Source: Lysinibacillus contaminans (GTDB taxonomy: Bacteria > Bacillota > Bacilli > Bacillales_A > Planococcaceae). Taken from it: DNA of 64,000 bases. The notes below the pieces were generated by a model, which was not told the origin of the DNA, did no database searches, and saw only the letters and a list, made by a program, of their open reading frames with translations. The stretch is taken from assembly GCF_001278945.1 (NCBI RefSeq), contig NZ_LGRV01000003.1, forward strand, positions 1,984,001 through 2,048,000. The letters run 5' to 3'. Positions 27,959-37,229 of this stretch are shown one piece after another (the first letter of the stretch is position 1; the number at the start of each line of letters is the position of its first letter). The position numbers and the translations under genes were made by a program.

Positions 27959-28987
27959 CTATACCTCCCCTTTAGCAAGAATTAATCGCAGTTGGAAGTA
28001 ACTCATGCCTTCAACGGCTTCATGTAACGCTTTTAATTTTTTTGTTTGTAATTGCTTTGATGCTTGCCAAACTTTTTCTGCATCTGTATAGGAGACGAAT
28101 GCTCCGATGGAAAAGTTCGGTTCATTCATCGCCATTTCAACTAAATGGTCTTCAATTGTACTTTGTTTTAAACGTCTCATTTGTACGATTTGCGCTAGCG
28201 AATAGCCTTGTTCATATAAATGTGCAGTTTGCTGCGCTGAATCTGTGAGCAGTGCTTTAACACGTAAACCCTCAGCAATTTTACCGAGTAGCGGGTAGGT
28301 ATTTGTGGTATACACTTCATTTAATAATGTATGTAACACTTCGATAAATGCTAATTGACTATCGAGCACTGTTTCCTTTCGCTCACTTGCAAGCTGTTGC
28401 CACGTCCAACCTGGTATGCCATGTCCACTTAATCGGTATAATACAAGTTGTTTATTGGCATTAGACAATTGAATAGTTGCCAATACTTTCTCGCACTCAT
28501 CAAATAATTGTTGCTGTAACTGTCCTGATTGGAAAGAATGGTCAAGTAAAAACGCACGTACCCATGCCTGAACCTGTGGGTCTTTACTAATTGGAGAAAA
28601 GGAACGAATGCCAGCTCGTTGATAGGATAAGCTCTGTATAATTAATGATAGTCTTGCAAAGAACACATGCTCATTTCCACGGTAATGCCACCCATCAAAT
28701 AAAAAGTCAGGTGTCTGTTCTGCCCTCTGTAAACCCAGCTTTTTCAGGTAATAGTGACCAGATTCTTGAATTTCTAACCAACTATATTGCATAAACGTAT
28801 GGACTTCAGCGTCAAAAGTTGCTCGCGTCATTTTAGGTAATAAACCAAAGTAAGCGTGCAATTGAAACAGCCCGACATCTTGTATCGTCTGACCTGAACG
28901 CTTCCCACGTAGTAAATGATACGCAGCAGAAACGGTTCGTTCATTATTCAGTTTTTGAAAAATTTGCAATAAGATTTGCTGAAACAT
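27959..28987 (-). CDS. ypbB: Helix-turn-helix protein YpbB
   Basis: 342-residue protein with the conserved pairing to recS. The C-terminal third carries a helix-turn-helix-like segment (GYSLAQIVQMRRLKQSTIEDHLVEMAM), typical of YpbB and of RecQ-associated HTH_40 domains. ATG 28985-28987 follows GGAGG at 11 bases; a TTG at 29005 is less likely. Diverges from fer. Likely partner of the helicase, role unproven. Confidence 0.88.
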   Translation of the reverse strand: MFQQILLQIFQKLNNERTVSAAYHLLRGKRSGQTIQDVGLFQLHAYFGLLPKMTRATFDAEVHTFMQYSWLEIQESGHYYLKKLGLQRAEQTPDFLFDGWHYRGNEHVFFARLSLIIQSLSYQRAGIRSFSPISKDPQVQAWVRAFLLDHSFQSGQLQQQLFDECEKVLATIQLSNANKQLVLYRLSGHGIPGWTWQQLASERKETVLDSQLAFIEVLHTLLNEVYTTNTYPLLGKIAEGLRVKALLTDSAQQTAHLYEQGYSLAQIVQMRRLKQSTIEDHLVEMAMNEPNFSIGAFVSYTDAEKVWQASKQLQTKKLKALHEAVEGMSYFQLRLILAKGEV

Positions 28988-29057
28988 TGACGCAAATTCC
29001 TCCAATTTAATAGTATTATGTTGAAAAGTAAGTTAAACATCTTTAGAATGAGTATGA

Positions 29058-29342
<285 letters not shown>

Positions 29343-29368
29343 TTTTTATGCAGTTATACGTATATGCG

Positions 29369-29408
29369 ACAAGGCATCCTTTTAAAAAGGATGCCTTGTT
29401 ACTTTTTT
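29369..29408 (+). terminator. Intrinsic terminator after fer
   Basis: 15-bp perfect stem (ACAAGGCATCCTTTT and complement) with a one-base centre, followed by a T-rich tract. Confidence 0.93.
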
Positions 29409-29410
29409 AT

Positions 29411-29570
29411 TAGCGATACATATTTCATCAACGTTTATATTCTTGCTATTCCGGAAATATAGAATTGTATAAGCGGGGCCTGACGTTTAAACAATTAGAA
29501 ACGGATCACAGCTTATATATTATTCGTCACGAACAAATAGAGCAATTTAAACAATTTCAACTGGGTTGAG
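29411..29570 (+). pseudogene. Remnant of an unidentified coding sequence
   Basis: About 50 open codons ending at a TGA near 29570 (in-frame segment GLTFKQLETDHSLYIIRHEQ), with no start codon or ribosome binding site. The composition looks like protein-coding sequence. Parent family not recognised. Confidence 0.4.
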
Positions 29571-29682
29571 CGACTTGACGTATTTCTTCAACGATGTCTG
29601 CAAGTTCATCCTCATAATTAAAATTCCCAAAAAGGCGAGCCACTTGTGTATCGTCTTTTTAATGTTGTTATTGCATCCATAA
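29558..29682 (-). pseudogene. Frameshifted small ORF remnant
   Basis: Minus-strand ATG (29680-29682) opens MDAITTLK; a run of five A then shifts the frame, and removing one A would continue KDDTQVARLFGNFNYEDEL to a stop, giving about 40 residues. It overlaps the end of the plus-strand remnant by a few bases. No ribosome binding site of note. A decayed small gene is the best reading. Confidence 0.4.
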
Positions 29683-29699
29683 TTTATATATGATAAGAT
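29671..29699 (+). promoter_or_regulatory. Sigma-A promoter of fabI
   Basis: -35 TTGCAT (29671-29676), 17-base spacer, -10 TAAGAT (29694-29699), followed at once by the FapR-like operator. Confidence 0.7.
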
Positions 29700-29700
29700 T

Positions 29701-29717
29701 TTAGTAGTTGGTACTAA
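29701..29717 (+). promoter_or_regulatory. FapR-like operator upstream of fabI
   Basis: 17-bp inverted repeat TTAGTAGTTGGTACTAA; arms TTAGTA and TACTAA match the FapR consensus arms. It overlaps the expected transcription start, as in other FapR-repressed lipid synthesis genes. Confidence 0.75.
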
Positions 29718-29751
29718 TAACAGATATCATTTCACAAAGGGGTTTTTATAA

Positions 29752-30534
29752 ATGATGGATAATTTACTACAGTTAAAAGACAAAAATATCGTCGTAATGG
29801 GCGTTGCAAATGATAGAAGTATTGCTTGGGGGATTGCTAAACGTCTATTTGATGTCGGCGCAAATGTGATTTTCACTTATCGTCAAGAACGCTCTCTAAA
29901 AAAACTACAAAAGCAACTTGAAAACTACGGACAACAAGATACTTTCATCGTGCAGTGTGATGTGAATAGTGATGAAAGTACAAAAGCAGCATTCGATGAA
30001 ATCGGGGCAAAATTTGGTGTCATTCACGGAATCGTTCACTCTGTAGCCTTTGCCAATGCAGAGGATTTACACAACCGCTTTTTAGAAACAACACGTGACG
30101 GCTATGCATTTGCACAAGATACAAGTGCATACTCCCTTATTTCAACAGCAAAAGCCGCGCATCCATACATGACAGAAGGCGGCTCGATTGTGACAATGAG
30201 TTACTTAGGGGCAGAGCGTGTCCTTGAAGGCTACAACGTAATGGGTGTCGCAAAAGCAGCTTTAGAAGCTTCAATGCGTTATCTTGCAGCAGATATCGGT
30301 AAGGATAATATTCGTGTTAATGCCATTTCAGCTGGTGCCATTCGTACACTTGCTGCAAAAGGTGTGCCTTCATTCAATACGATTTTACACAAAATCGAGG
30401 AAACAGCACCGTTAAAACGAAATGTCCAACAAGATGAAGTAGCAGATATGACAATCGTGATGCTCTCTCACCTATCGCGTGGTGTCACAGGTGAAACGAT
30501 TTACATCGATGCTGGCTATAATATTATGGGATAA
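29752..30534 (+). CDS. fabI: Enoyl-[acyl-carrier-protein] reductase (NADH/NADPH)
   Basis: Last reduction of the fatty-acid elongation cycle and the classic triclosan target. 260 residues; divergent SDR with the FabI-type cofactor motif GVANDRSIAWG (about 17-27), the block VHSVAFAN and the catalytic Tyr/Lys pair in YNVMGVAKAALE. ATG 29752 follows AAAGGGG; a second ATG is the next codon. Predicted to be repressed by FapR and derepressed by malonyl-CoA. Confidence 0.95.
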   Translation: MMDNLLQLKDKNIVVMGVANDRSIAWGIAKRLFDVGANVIFTYRQERSLKKLQKQLENYGQQDTFIVQCDVNSDESTKAAFDEIGAKFGVIHGIVHSVAFANAEDLHNRFLETTRDGYAFAQDTSAYSLISTAKAAHPYMTEGGSIVTMSYLGAERVLEGYNVMGVAKAALEASMRYLAADIGKDNIRVNAISAGAIRTLAAKGVPSFNTILHKIEETAPLKRNVQQDEVADMTIVMLSHLSRGVTGETIYIDAGYNIMG

Positions 30535-30540
30535 ATGAAA

Positions 30541-30576
30541 AGAAGCAGGTGAGTACAATCTCATCTGCTTCTTTAT
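30541..30576 (+). terminator. Intrinsic terminator after fabI
   Basis: Stem AGAAGCAGGTGAG with CTCATCTGCTTCT (one G-T pair), 6-base loop, T-rich tail. Confidence 0.85.
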
Positions 30577-30588
30577 TATATTAGAACG

Positions 30589-31314
30589 CTACATAGTTAA
30601 AATACTTTGCGACAACAAAAATACTCCGGCAACTAGCAGTAGTATATAAATCATCCTTCTGAATAGTTGCTGATTAATCTTTTTAAACAGAAGTTGACCA
30701 AAGAATAAACCAACCATGACAATTGGCAATGCGTACAAACTATTGACCCAAACCGTTTTATTTGTACCCTCAATTACCAATTGGCTCATTAAGCTAATTA
30801 GATAGATAAAGATGTAGAAAACTATTGATGTAGCTCTCATATTTTCTTTATTTTTCTGCGTTCCTGCAAAGTAAAGCAATAATGGAGGTCCAGCCATACC
30901 AATACTTGTTGTTAATAATCCAGACAAGAAACCCACAGCATAATCTCTATTTCTAGTTGGCTGAATTGAAAAATTTTTCATTAATAATAAGGTTACCCCT
31001 ATTAGTATGACTCCTACTATCAACTTAAATGTGACTAAATCCACAGTAGCAAATAGTACACTACCTAATGGGGCACCGAATATACTGCCTATAAAAATTC
31101 TCTTTATCAAACTAAAATCTACATCGTGTCTGATCGTCCAAATAAGGGATAAAGAAATTACGAGAGACAATACAATATTTATCTGCATTGCTTCCTGTGG
31201 TGAAAATAACATGAGTAGAAATGGTGTAGCCATAATTGAAAAGCCAAATCCCGAACTTGTTTGCAGAACGGATGCTAACAAGATGATTAAAAAGAATAAT
31301 ATGAGTTCTATCAA
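30589..31314 (-). CDS. TauE/SafE-family membrane permease
   Basis: 241-residue integral membrane protein with about 7-8 hydrophobic segments. The paired family motifs are visible: SSGFGFSIMATPFL near 20-33 and GLLTTSIGMAGPPLLLYFAG near 133-152. The family exports sulfite, sulfoacetate or other small anions; substrate unknown. Start is TTG at 31312-31314 after GAGGTG. Not obviously linked to the next gene, which is also on the minus strand 42 bases upstream and could be co-transcribed. Confidence 0.82.
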   Translation of the reverse strand: MIELILFFLIILLASVLQTSSGFGFSIMATPFLLMLFSPQEAMQINIVLSLVISLSLIWTIRHDVDFSLIKRIFIGSIFGAPLGSVLFATVDLVTFKLIVGVILIGVTLLLMKNFSIQPTRNRDYAVGFLSGLLTTSIGMAGPPLLLYFAGTQKNKENMRATSIVFYIFIYLISLMSQLVIEGTNKTVWVNSLYALPIVMVGLFFGQLLFKKINQQLFRRMIYILLLVAGVFLLSQSILTM

Positions 31315-31356
31315 ATTAGCACCTCACCACATAAAATTTTAAATATCTTGATTACT

Positions 31357-32562
31357 CTAATGATATGTAGCTATTCGTTGTTTCGCAATAATCCCCTTTA
31401 ATACATATGTCAGAATGCATGCTATTAGTAACAGGACCATAATCATTGTGATGACACCCATCCAGCCGTACTGCATCCAGAACACGCCCCCTACTGTTCC
31501 CCCAACACTCGAACCAAAATAATAAAAGAACAAATAAAGTGACGAGGCCTGTGCTTTATCATGTGTAGCGCGCCTACTTACCCAGCCACTCGCAATTGAA
31601 TGTGCCGCAAAAAAGCCAAATGTAAATACAGTAATACCAATGATTTTCATAATTAGTAAGCCATTTAACGTTACTATTGCACCCGCTAGCATAATTGTAA
31701 TAGCAGTTAATAACATTTTTTGGCGACCGTATTTATCGGCCAAACTACCAAACCAAGCCGAGCTAAACGTGCCAACTAGATAGATCACGAAAATCCAGCC
31801 GACAATCGTTGCGCTTAAATTGTACGGTGGTGCCATTAATTTAAAACCTATGTAGTTATAGAGTGTGACAAAACTGCCCATTAATACAAAGCTAATGCCA
31901 AATAGACATAGCATGGATGGATCTTTTAAGTGTTGAATGAGCGATTTTGTTAATGCTTTTATTTGCAAAGGTCGTGGTGTGAAATGTGTAGACTTTGGAA
32001 GCATCATGACAAACATTATACTAATAATGATACTTAAAATCCCTAGAACAATCATGCCCACTTTCCAGCTATACAAATCTGTGAATGTACCGATTATAAC
32101 ACGACCACTCAGTCCGCCAACTGAGTTACCACTTATGTATAAACCCATTGCAACGCCTAAGCTTGGTGGATCGATTTCTTCACCTAAATACGCCATGGCA
32201 ATTGCAGGTAAACCAGCAAATACGACTCCTTGAATCACACGTAACACCAAAATCGTTTCGAAGTTTGGTGAAAATGCGAGTGCTAACGTAATAACAGATG
32301 CTGCAAAAATCGAAATGGTCATTAATGGTTTTCTTCCCCAAGATTCCGATAATGAGCCGACTATAATCATACTTACCGCTAATGCAAATGTTGTTACTGA
32401 TAAAGATAAACTGGCGACTGCTGGCGATACGTTAAACTCCTCAGCAAATGTCGGCAATAACGGTTGCGACACATACAAATTCGCAAAAGTAATAAACCCA
32501 GCTAAAAACAATGCCCAATTTGCTTTATTAAACTCTTTGGTGCCCTTTTTTATATAATCCAT
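31357..32562 (-). CDS. MFS transporter (drug/sugar efflux type)
   Basis: 401 residues, 12 predicted membrane segments, with the MFS loop 2-3 motif GSLSESWGRKPLM and its repeat GSLADKYGRQKML in the second half. Closest in style to the YnfM/AraJ-like 12-TM exporters. ATG 32560-32562 follows GGGGAG at 8 bases. No adjacent regulator. Substrate unknown. Confidence 0.85.
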   Translation of the reverse strand: MDYIKKGTKEFNKANWALFLAGFITFANLYVSQPLLPTFAEEFNVSPAVASLSLSVTTFALAVSMIIVGSLSESWGRKPLMTISIFAASVITLALAFSPNFETILVLRVIQGVVFAGLPAIAMAYLGEEIDPPSLGVAMGLYISGNSVGGLSGRVIIGTFTDLYSWKVGMIVLGILSIIISIMFVMMLPKSTHFTPRPLQIKALTKSLIQHLKDPSMLCLFGISFVLMGSFVTLYNYIGFKLMAPPYNLSATIVGWIFVIYLVGTFSSAWFGSLADKYGRQKMLLTAITIMLAGAIVTLNGLLIMKIIGITVFTFGFFAAHSIASGWVSRRATHDKAQASSLYLFFYYFGSSVGGTVGGVFWMQYGWMGVITMIMVLLLIACILTYVLKGIIAKQRIATYH

Positions 32563-33111
32563 AATTTTTTCTCCCCAAAATTTCAGCCGTCATTAAATTT
32601 TCTAAAATACTTTCACCCCTAAAATATCCTACCTCCTTCAACCTGGTATATTTATTTTTCCTACTGCTGTTTGAAAAATCTAACACTTATACTATTATTC
32701 TAATACAACTTTATGTGAATTACAGCTCAAATTGTCGAAAAATAGACAAATTTCAGTAATTACTTTAGATAACCATTTGCCTACGCATTTCTTTCCCACT
32801 CTTTCTATTCATACTTAATGATTACAATTAATAGCTCTATACACTTAAGAAGATTATCTATATACTTTCAAAAAAGGCAGTTTCCCCTATAAGAAACAAT
32901 TTTGACATTTTATATTCTCTTTTTCCAAAAAAGAAATATAGTTTAATAATAACGGCTCTACATCAAAGTCTGTACTTGACAGCACATCCCACCACAAGCT
33001 TACATAAAGCGGAAATTATTTTTAGTCAAGTACATGTTTTGGCAATGGCCCATAATAACCATTATAAATTTTTCAATCAATAAGATACTTTTATGAAAAG
33101 GAGTAGATTTA
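32563..33111. other. 549-base intergenic region between divergent genes
   Basis: AT-rich, no credible gene. A possible plus-strand promoter TTGACA (32976-32981), 18-base spacer, TTACAT (33000-33005) may serve the acetyltransferase gene. I see no riboswitch or repeat. Confidence 0.5.
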
Positions 33112-33657
33112 ATGGAAATTATTGTCGACCATACATTATCCCTGCGCGCAGTAACAGTGGAAGATACGGAAAGAGTTTTTGCTATAACGGACGCATCTAG
33201 AAGTACGTTACGTGAGTGGCTACCGTGGCTCGATATGACGACAGAAGTGCAGCATACACGAGCTTACATAGAAAGTAATATCGCAGGTTACAAGGAGAGA
33301 AAATGCCTTTCAGCTGTCATTTTATTTCACGGAAAAATTGTAGGTATCGCTGGCTTCAACAACATAAATCATGCCAATGAAACCGTATATATCGGCTACT
33401 GGTTAAGTAAAGGTGCACAAGGTCACGGCATCATGACAAAGGTCGTGCATGCTTTATGTCAATATGCATTCGAAGAGCTTCAATTCAATAAAGTTGAAAT
33501 ACGTGCGGCGGTAGGAAATACAAAGAGTCGTGCAATTCCTGAGCGTCTAGGCTTTGTAAAAGAAGGAACAATTCGCTCAGCAGAATGGCTATACGACCAC
33601 TTTGTCGATCATGTTGTATATGGCATGCTGGCAAATGAATGGACAAAAACTTCATAG
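33112..33657 (+). CDS. GNAT acetyltransferase, RimJ/RimL type
   Basis: 181-residue GNAT protein of the ribosomal-protein serine/alanine N-acetyltransferase group: N-terminal LSLRAVTVEDTERVFAI, core GIAGFNNINHANETVYIGYW, CoA-binding loop SKGAQGHGIMTKVV and C-terminal IPERLGFVKEGTIR. AAAAGGAG precedes the ATG. Target may be a ribosomal protein or a small molecule; not determinable. Confidence 0.85.
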   Translation: MEIIVDHTLSLRAVTVEDTERVFAITDASRSTLREWLPWLDMTTEVQHTRAYIESNIAGYKERKCLSAVILFHGKIVGIAGFNNINHANETVYIGYWLSKGAQGHGIMTKVVHALCQYAFEELQFNKVEIRAAVGNTKSRAIPERLGFVKEGTIRSAEWLYDHFVDHVVYGMLANEWTKTS

Positions 33658-33705
33658 TAAATGTGGCATTTTTTATACTTATATGCAAATCCCTTTTTTA
33701 CTTTA

Positions 33706-33750
33706 AGAAAATAGCTACCTAACAGAAAAGTGTTAGGTAGCTATTTCTTT
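33706..33750. terminator. Bidirectional terminator between acetyltransferase gene and floT
   Basis: 16-bp near-perfect stem (AAATAGCTACCTAACA and complement), 6-base loop, T-rich on the plus side and partly on the minus side, between convergent genes. Confidence 0.88.
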
Positions 33751-33752
33751 TA

Positions 33753-35318
33753 TTATTCAACTGTTTGTGGTTCGTTCTCTGTCACATCTGTCGTTTGTTT
33801 CTTCTCTAATCCTGTGACAATTTGAGCAAGCTCTGGGCGCAGTGTATGTTTGCCTGCATAACTTTCGATCAGCTCTTTCATATCAATTCCTGATGTCTCT
33901 TTCAACGTTTCTTGCAGTGTGGACATGAGATTCGTTGCGTAAGACGTTATTTTATTGGCACCGCCTCCGCCTTCTCCACCACCTGTATCGACAACAGTAA
34001 TTTTATCGATATTACCTAGTGGACTTGCAAGTTCTTTTGCATATTCCGGCATCATACGGACAACCATGTCGAGTACAGCTGCTTGACCGTAGTATTCAAA
34101 GGCTTCCGCAATTTTACGTTTGGCCTCGGCTTCTGCAAGACCTCGCAAACGAATAATATCAGCATCTGTTTCCCCTTGTGCACGTTGGGCATCTGCCTTC
34201 GCAAGACCGTCTAATCGAATCTTTTCTGCATCGGCTTTTGCTAACGACTCAATACGGTATTTCTCTGCATCTGCTTGCGCGAGTTCACGACTTTTTTGTG
34301 CTGCCGCATTTTGCTCCACTGCATAACGATCTGCATCTGCTTTTTTCTTTACTTCCGAATCATATTGCTTCTCACGACGTAGAATCTCTTTTTCCTCTAA
34401 CTCAATTTGCTTTTGACGTTCAATAATTTGAATTTGCATTTCTTGCTCTGTTACTTCTTGTTTTGCACGGGCTGTTTCAAGTTCATACGCTTGGTCAGCA
34501 CGTGCTTTGGCGATGTCTTGCTCTCGGCGGAATTCTGCAACTTTTAACTGGTTTTCTTTTTCTGCTTCTGCTATTTCTGTTGCACGCTCTATCTCGGCCT
34601 TTTGAGCTTCCTTAGACGCTTCTGCACGCTTTATGCGCGTTTCTTTCTCTGCTTCTGCTGTAGCAATATCAGCATCACGCTTCACCTGCGCAATTCGTGG
34701 CTTCCCAAGTGAGTCTAAGTAGCCATTCTTATCACGTACATCTTTAATCGTGAAAGATACGATAATTAACCCCATCTTCGCTAAGTCCTGTGATGCCACA
34801 CGTTGTACTTCCTGCGAGAATTTATCGCGATTTTTGTAAATTTCCTCTACAGTCATTGACCCTAATATTGAACGTAAATGTCCTTCTAAAACCTCACGAG
34901 CTTCACTTTCACGTTCTGATTTTTGCTTCCCTAAAAACTGTTCAGCAGCAGTAGCGATTTCAGTAATTGAGCCGCCAATTTTAATAATTGCTGTACCATC
35001 TGCCATTACAGGAACTCCCTGTTCTGTGTACACTTCTGGTGTAGTAACTTCTAATTTACTTGATAATAAACTAAGTGGTTGAGCCTGTTGGAATACCGGT
35101 AAGACGAATGTACCGCCCCCACGAATAATTTTAATGCGATTTCCTGACTCATCCGTATGTACATTTTTTGAGCCAAGATAACTACCCGTAACAATTAATG
35201 CCTCATCTGGACCTGCCGTACGGTATTTTGTGACATACAATGCCACGATTGCGAGTAATACAAAAGCAACAATTCCTACAACAATTAAAATTCCAGTCAT
35301 CCCTGCTAACCCTGTCAT
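33753..35318 (-). CDS. floT: Flotillin FloT (YuaG)
   Basis: 521-residue membrane scaffold of functional microdomains. N-terminal hydrophobic hairpin/anchor (about 8-30), SPFH/band-7 domain at about 50-200, then a long heptad-rich region with repeated A-E-A-E-K patterns (205-400) and the conserved C-terminal oligomerisation segment near YGQAAVLDMVVRMMPEYAKE. It follows the NfeD-like gene yuaF by 15 bases, the same pair as in B. subtilis. ATG 35318 follows AGAGGAGAG. Confidence 0.93.
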   Translation of the reverse strand: MTGLAGMTGILIVVGIVAFVLLAIVALYVTKYRTAGPDEALIVTGSYLGSKNVHTDESGNRIKIIRGGGTFVLPVFQQAQPLSLLSSKLEVTTPEVYTEQGVPVMADGTAIIKIGGSITEIATAAEQFLGKQKSERESEAREVLEGHLRSILGSMTVEEIYKNRDKFSQEVQRVASQDLAKMGLIIVSFTIKDVRDKNGYLDSLGKPRIAQVKRDADIATAEAEKETRIKRAEASKEAQKAEIERATEIAEAEKENQLKVAEFRREQDIAKARADQAYELETARAKQEVTEQEMQIQIIERQKQIELEEKEILRREKQYDSEVKKKADADRYAVEQNAAAQKSRELAQADAEKYRIESLAKADAEKIRLDGLAKADAQRAQGETDADIIRLRGLAEAEAKRKIAEAFEYYGQAAVLDMVVRMMPEYAKELASPLGNIDKITVVDTGGGEGGGGANKITSYATNLMSTLQETLKETSGIDMKELIESYAGKHTLRPELAQIVTGLEKKQTTDVTENEPQTVE

Positions 35319-35333
35319 CTAAATCTCTCCTCT

Positions 35334-35864
35334 TTATATAAATTTCTTTTCATACTCTCTAACAAATAAAGTCCCTTCCTTCACTTCCACAATGAGAACC
35401 GTTGTATCATAATCGATGGCCTCATTGTCAAAGCCTGTTGCACGTTTTGAAATCATGCCACTTGCTGATTCAATCACGACCTCACCAAAACCGTCTACCG
35501 GAATCGGCACAATGACTTTCCCTAATTGGCCGCCAAGCGATTCTTCGGTATAAGCTAGGGAGACATCCGCTGATTTTAGCGGTACTAATATAAATAGATA
35601 GAAAAGAGCGCTTAAAATGGCACCGATTATAAAAGCAACGACGAGATTAATACCACTAGAAAACCATGCAAGCTTTTCTAAAACATGGCCAGTTGCAGCC
35701 ATCATGGTGATGAACGATAAAATCACGCTCGGATTTAATATTGGTATGCCTTCCCCAATGCCCTCAGCAACATCCCCAAAAAACATGTACAAGATCGTTG
35801 CTAGACCGACGAAAATTAGAACAACTAAATATATTTGCTCTAGCGAATAGCCAAATAGTGTCAA
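35334..35864 (-). CDS. yuaF: NfeD-like membrane protein YuaF
   Basis: 176 residues: several N-terminal membrane segments (to about 105) and a C-terminal OB-fold NfeD domain (EESLGGQLGKVIVPIPVDGFGEV). Partner of flotillin in the yuaF-floT operon. Start is TTG at 35862-35864 with AAGGGGTG upstream. Confidence 0.88.
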   Translation of the reverse strand: MTLFGYSLEQIYLVVLIFVGLATILYMFFGDVAEGIGEGIPILNPSVILSFITMMAATGHVLEKLAWFSSGINLVVAFIIGAILSALFYLFILVPLKSADVSLAYTEESLGGQLGKVIVPIPVDGFGEVVIESASGMISKRATGFDNEAIDYDTTVLIVEVKEGTLFVREYEKKFI

Positions 35865-36110
35865 ATTGTTTCACCCCTTTTTCATCGCGTTACCTACTCT
35901 ACGGATTAACCAGGTGCAAAGTTTCGAATTTTTTCATATTTTCAAATAATTAGAGCGGTTTTTTTAGATGCAACACACAAATCTGTTCATACGCGCATTA
36001 AAAGCAACCACTTTCACTTCGCTCCTAAATGCAAAGATCCATACCGAAGTTCCCATTAATATTTTTTACATTGCTCCGATATAGTTACTAATATAAGAGG
36101 GGGCTACGTA

Positions 36111-36734
36111 ATGAAAATTCATCCATCTATGAATACTTTTTTACCGAAAAAAACCTCACAGACAACTGCTACAAAAACAACTGAAGTCATCATAGAAGAA
36201 GAAAACAAAGTAAAAGATCCTGCTGTCATCCTAAAAGAATCCGTACAGCAGCAATTAACTGAAATGCAAGAAGCGAAGATGAAAACAGGTGAGGGTGATT
36301 CAAAGGCGGAGCGTATTTTAACTAAATTTAACGGCGGAAAGAAGTTGACGCCCGAGGAACTTGGTTACCTAATTAAAAACGCTCCTGCCAGTGTGGACCG
36401 TATTTTACGCATTACTGCTGAGCGCGAGCAAACTGAAATGATGATGCGCATGTCTCGCACCAAGGCTGATACTATGCAAGTCCCACTTCTAGCTATCAAC
36501 ATCATCAAGAAATCAAGCACAAATCCAGAAGAAGCAAAAGTTCGGGCAAGCCACTTACAAGATTCAGTCAAAGAATATCAAAAAACTGAAGAATATAAAG
36601 AAAAACCAGCAACGGAATTTGATCATACGAAAAAAAGGAGAACAAGCTCGAAAAAAACACCACATCAGTCATCACAACTATTATGGGCAACTGCTCAACA
36701 TGCTTATCAAAATGGGAAGCAACGAAAAATCTAA
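36111..36734 (+). CDS. Hypothetical protein, charged and probably helical
   Basis: Not recognised. 207 residues, no signal peptide or membrane segment, rich in Lys, Glu and Thr. The middle holds a block (GKKLTPEELGYLIKNAPASV, then ILRITAEREQTEMMMRMSRTKADTMQVPLLAI) of the kind seen in uncharacterised Firmicute proteins; the C-terminus is basic. AGAGGGGG upstream of ATG gives a good ribosome binding site, so expression is likely. The adjacent small membrane protein gene lies 65 bases downstream. Confidence 0.65.
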   Translation: MKIHPSMNTFLPKKTSQTTATKTTEVIIEEENKVKDPAVILKESVQQQLTEMQEAKMKTGEGDSKAERILTKFNGGKKLTPEELGYLIKNAPASVDRILRITAEREQTEMMMRMSRTKADTMQVPLLAINIIKKSSTNPEEAKVRASHLQDSVKEYQKTEEYKEKPATEFDHTKKRRTSSKKTPHQSSQLLWATAQHAYQNGKQRKI

Positions 36735-36799
36735 CTTCGCAAAGGACGACATCACCTTTGTGTTTTTTATCTGAGGTATAAAGGGGATGGAGAAATTGT

Positions 36800-37171
36800 A
36801 TGAAGCTTTCAAGGAATATCAATTTTACTGTTCTCGTTTTTTTCACTCTGCTAATTGTTAATGACTTTTTCCCTTCCACGGCATTAGCTGAGGTATTTTC
36901 TAAAAAGACAATTTTAATCATTGTTATTTTCCTTATTATTTTGCAACTTATGATAACAAAAGGGAGAGAGGGTAGTCTCTCCCTAAAGGAATATCTCTAT
37001 TTGATAATGTATTTTGTTGGCTTATGGATTGTTCTCACATTACTTGGTGGTGAATCTCAAACAATCCAATCCTTTAATGATCCATTTTTTTATATTCTAG
37101 GGCCATTGTTCACTATCGATTTACTAAGGATATATCGCCAATCGAAGCGTAAAAGAGCCGAACAGCAATAA
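36800..37171 (+). CDS. Small hypothetical membrane protein
   Basis: 123 residues with about four hydrophobic segments (8-28, 36-52, 65-83, 97-110) and a basic C-terminus (RQSKRKRAEQQ), indicating a cytoplasmic tail. No recognisable family. The ATG is preceded by GGGGATGGAG. Ends at a strong terminator shared with the convergent gene. Confidence 0.6.
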   Translation: MKLSRNINFTVLVFFTLLIVNDFFPSTALAEVFSKKTILIIVIFLIILQLMITKGREGSLSLKEYLYLIMYFVGLWIVLTLLGGESQTIQSFNDPFFYILGPLFTIDLLRIYRQSKRKRAEQQ

Positions 37172-37229
37172 AAGCATGCCAAGCTAGAAGACTCTCATTT
37201 TAAGAGTACTGCTAGTGGCATGCTTTTTT
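37171..37229. terminator. Bidirectional terminator between convergent hypothetical genes
   Basis: Outer stem AAAGCATGCCA/TGGCATGCTTT, inner stems CTAG/CTAG and ACTCT/AGAGT, T7 on the plus side. Confidence 0.85.
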
